Source: Chitinophaga sp. GbtcB8
GTDB lineage: Bacteria; Bacteroidota; Bacteroidia; Chitinophagales; Chitinophagaceae
DNA: 34,857 nucleotides
NCBI RefSeq assembly: GCF_019091455.1
Contig: NZ_JAGXJN010000055.1
Location: 1 to 34,857 of the forward strand
Reading direction: 5' to 3'
Below, piece by piece: positions 33,512 to 34,857 of this stretch; position 1 is the first letter of the stretch, and each line of letters begins with the position of its first letter. The notes under the pieces are model-generated. The model was not told where the DNA came from and did not search any database. It saw nothing but the letters and a program-made list of their open reading frames with translations. Position numbers and translations under genes: made by a program.

Positions 33512-34207
33512 TTAGTTGTTTCCTTCCGGTTTGCTTTCTACCGGGCGTGGGGCTGACGCAGGTGCAGGCTTTTCAGACGGCTCCCTGTTCTCCCTTGGCT
33601 CGCGGGGCTCTTTAGGCTCCTTAGGGCCGCCTTCTTTTTTCTTGGCTGCCTTTGGTGCAAAAATGGCGATCATACGTTTACCTTCCATGGTAGGCATGCC
33701 TTCCAGCGCTCCTACTTCTGCCAGGCGTTCTGCGAACTTCAGCAGGATCAGCTCACCACGCTCTTTAAACATAATAGCGCGGCCTTTGAACTGTACATAG
33801 GTTTTTACCTTATTACCATCTTTCAGGAATTTCTCCGCATGTTTGGCTTTAAAGTCAAAGTCATGATCGTCCGTATTCGGCGTAAAGCGGATCTCTTTCA
33901 CCTCGCTTTTGTGCGCCTTGGCCTTCATTTCCTTTTCCTTCTTCTTCTTCTCGTACAGGAATTTATTATAGTCGATGATGCGGCATACGGGGGGCGTAGC
34001 GTTTGGGGATATTTCTACCAGGTCCAGTCCCTGTTGTTCAGCCATGTGTAAAGCCTCGTCTGTTCTATAAACGCCAACTTCCACATTTTCTCCTACTAGC
34101 CTTACTTCCGGTACACGTATCATTCTGTTGGTACGATGTTCTTGCTGTTGTTCCCTGCGAAAGTTCGGGTTTCTCCCGCGGTTAAAATTTGGTCTGGGTG
34201 ATTGCAT
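33512..34207 (-). CDS. infC: Translation initiation factor IF-3
   Basis: The 231-residue protein is IF-3, which binds the 30S subunit, checks the start codon-anticodon pair and prevents early 50S joining. Residues about 25-95 are the N-domain (VRLVGENVEVGVYRTDEALHMAEQQGLDLVEISPNATPPVCRIIDY) and about 100-190 the C-domain (EIRFTPNTDDHDFDFKAKHAEKFL, QFKGRAIMFKERG). Compared with the usual 170-180 residues, it has a charged N-terminal lead (MQSPRPNFNRGRNP) and a Pro/Glu/Arg tail of about 40 residues (KEPKEPREPRENREPSEKPAP). It is downstream of thrS (125-bp gap), the classic order, but followed by a terminator instead of rpmI. Confidence 0.95.
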   Translation of the reverse strand: MQSPRPNFNRGRNPNFRREQQQEHRTNRMIRVPEVRLVGENVEVGVYRTDEALHMAEQQGLDLVEISPNATPPVCRIIDYNKFLYEKKKKEKEMKAKAHKSEVKEIRFTPNTDDHDFDFKAKHAEKFLKDGNKVKTYVQFKGRAIMFKERGELILLKFAERLAEVGALEGMPTMEGKRMIAIFAPKAAKKKEGGPKEPKEPREPRENREPSEKPAPASAPRPVESKPEGNN

Positions 34208-34245
34208 TAAAAAGAATAAAATTAATTAATAATTGTCCTAAGCTG

Positions 34246-34293
34246 CCGGTTATCAGTTTTTTACCGGCCTGTTTTACAAGTGTTACAAATTTA
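34246..34293 (-). promoter_or_regulatory. Possible infC promoter and leader hairpin
   Basis: The minus strand carries TAAATTTG (34286-34293), an exact -7 match, and downstream in the predicted leader a 6-bp GC-rich hairpin, GCCGGT / ACCGGC (34263-34268 with 34246-34251), about 39 nt before the infC ATG. No good -33 element is visible. infC may thus have its own promoter inside the thrS-infC pair. Confidence 0.4.
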
Positions 34294-34332
34294 AGGTTAA
34301 ATATGTAGCAATTATTATACCTCGATCGAAAA

Positions 34333-34857
34333 TTATTCAAAAGGTTTCCGGTTCACTACCTCATCATTCACAAGGCCTATAAACTGGTCAAGGTTCATGG
34401 TTCCAAGATCGCCTTTTGCCTGCCTTCTTACAGCTACTATTTCCTCTGTGGCTTCCTTTTCGCCCAGTACCAGCATGTAAGGTACTTTGGCCAGCTCTGC
34501 TTCCCGGATCTTCTTCCCTATTTTCTCATTGCGGTCGTCTATCTCTGCGCGAATTTCAGCATTTTTTAACAATTCAGCTACTTTTTCTGCGTAGATCAGG
34601 CTTTTATCACTAATTGGCAGCACTTTTACCTGGGTAGGTGTTAACCACAACGGGAATTTACCTGCACAGTGTTCTATCAGCACAGCTACAAATCTTTCCA
34701 GGGAGCCAAAGGGTGCGCGGTGTATCATTACCGGGCGGTGTTTCTGGTTATCGGCGCCAATGTACTCCAGCTCAAAACGCTCCGGCAGGTTGTAATCCAC
34801 CTGGATGGTTCCCAGCTGCCATTTGCGGCCTAAGGCATCCTTTACCATAAAATCCAG
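34333..34857 (-). CDS. thrS: Threonyl-tRNA synthetase, C-terminal part (runs off the window)
   Basis: About 174 C-terminal residues of ThrRS are present; the start lies beyond the window end. The sequence opens in LDFMVKDALGRKWQLGTIQVDYNLPERF (class II core), contains motif 3 MIHRAPFGSLERF (about 45-57 of the fragment) and continues into the HGTP anticodon-binding domain (FPLWLTPTQVKVLPIS, RAEIDDRNEKIGKKIREAE, PYMLVLGEKE). ThrRS charges tRNA-Thr with threonine. The visible part is normal. It lies upstream of infC on the same strand, as in the canonical cluster. Confidence 0.96.
   Translation of the reverse strand: MDFMVKDALGRKWQLGTIQVDYNLPERFELEYIGADNQKHRPVMIHRAPFGSLERFVAVLIEHCAGKFPLWLTPTQVKVLPISDKSLIYAEKVAELLKNAEIRAEIDDRNEKIGKKIREAELAKVPYMLVLGEKEATEEIVAVRRQAKGDLGTMNLDQFIGLVNDEVVNRKPFE

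Overview
The window looks like chromosomal DNA from a Bacteroidota bacterium, most likely of the Chitinophaga type. Three things point there: two giant secreted proteins end in the type-B type IX secretion sorting domain (FSPNGDG... RIFNRWGELIY), several genes carry the Bacteroidota vegetative promoter (TTTG-N19-TAnnTTTG), and most start codons lack a Shine-Dalgarno. The placement is inferred from sequence features only.

Layout. 0-0.15 kb: two degenerate tRNA-like sequences on the minus strand, one with a textbook promoter and an intrinsic terminator. 0.3-7.5 kb: housekeeping genes, namely rlmH and a rhomboid protease (+), tilS and a small TPR protein (-), etfB-etfA, a bifunctional-nuclease/UVR protein and ispE (+), then rplT and rpmI (-). 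7.6-8.0 kb: an AT-rich divergent regulatory region with two DnaA-box-like sites. 8.0-25.1 kb: two tandem, paralogous giant surface proteins of 4147 and about 1471 aa. The first carries 26 near-identical repeats of 82-91 aa, followed by six HYR-type and five Ig-like modules. 25.1-31.1 kb: serA (-), a lipoprotein serine hydrolase (+), a CDF metal transporter (-), a cytoplasmic HtrA-like protease (+) and a HEAT-like protein (+). 31.1-33.2 kb: a membrane desaturase resembling eukaryotic sphingolipid delta-4 desaturase, and two small lipoprotein-like orphans (-). 33.5 kb to the end: infC and the 3' part of thrS (-).

Two organisational features stand out. First, the usual thrS-infC-rpmI-rplT cluster is present in the right order and strand but split by about 26 kb, with a terminator after infC and a separate promoter before rpmI. 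Second, three intergenic gaps (etfB/etfA, nuclease/ispE, hydrolase/CDF) are each filled by an inverted repeat whose roughly 27-36 nt arms reach almost to the neighbouring start or stop codons around a 60-91 nt spacer. The arm sequences are unrelated but the architecture is the same.

The giant proteins are probably exported by the Sec and type IX systems and displayed on the surface as adhesin- or SprB-like fibres. The remaining genes are mostly independent housekeeping units with their own promoters.
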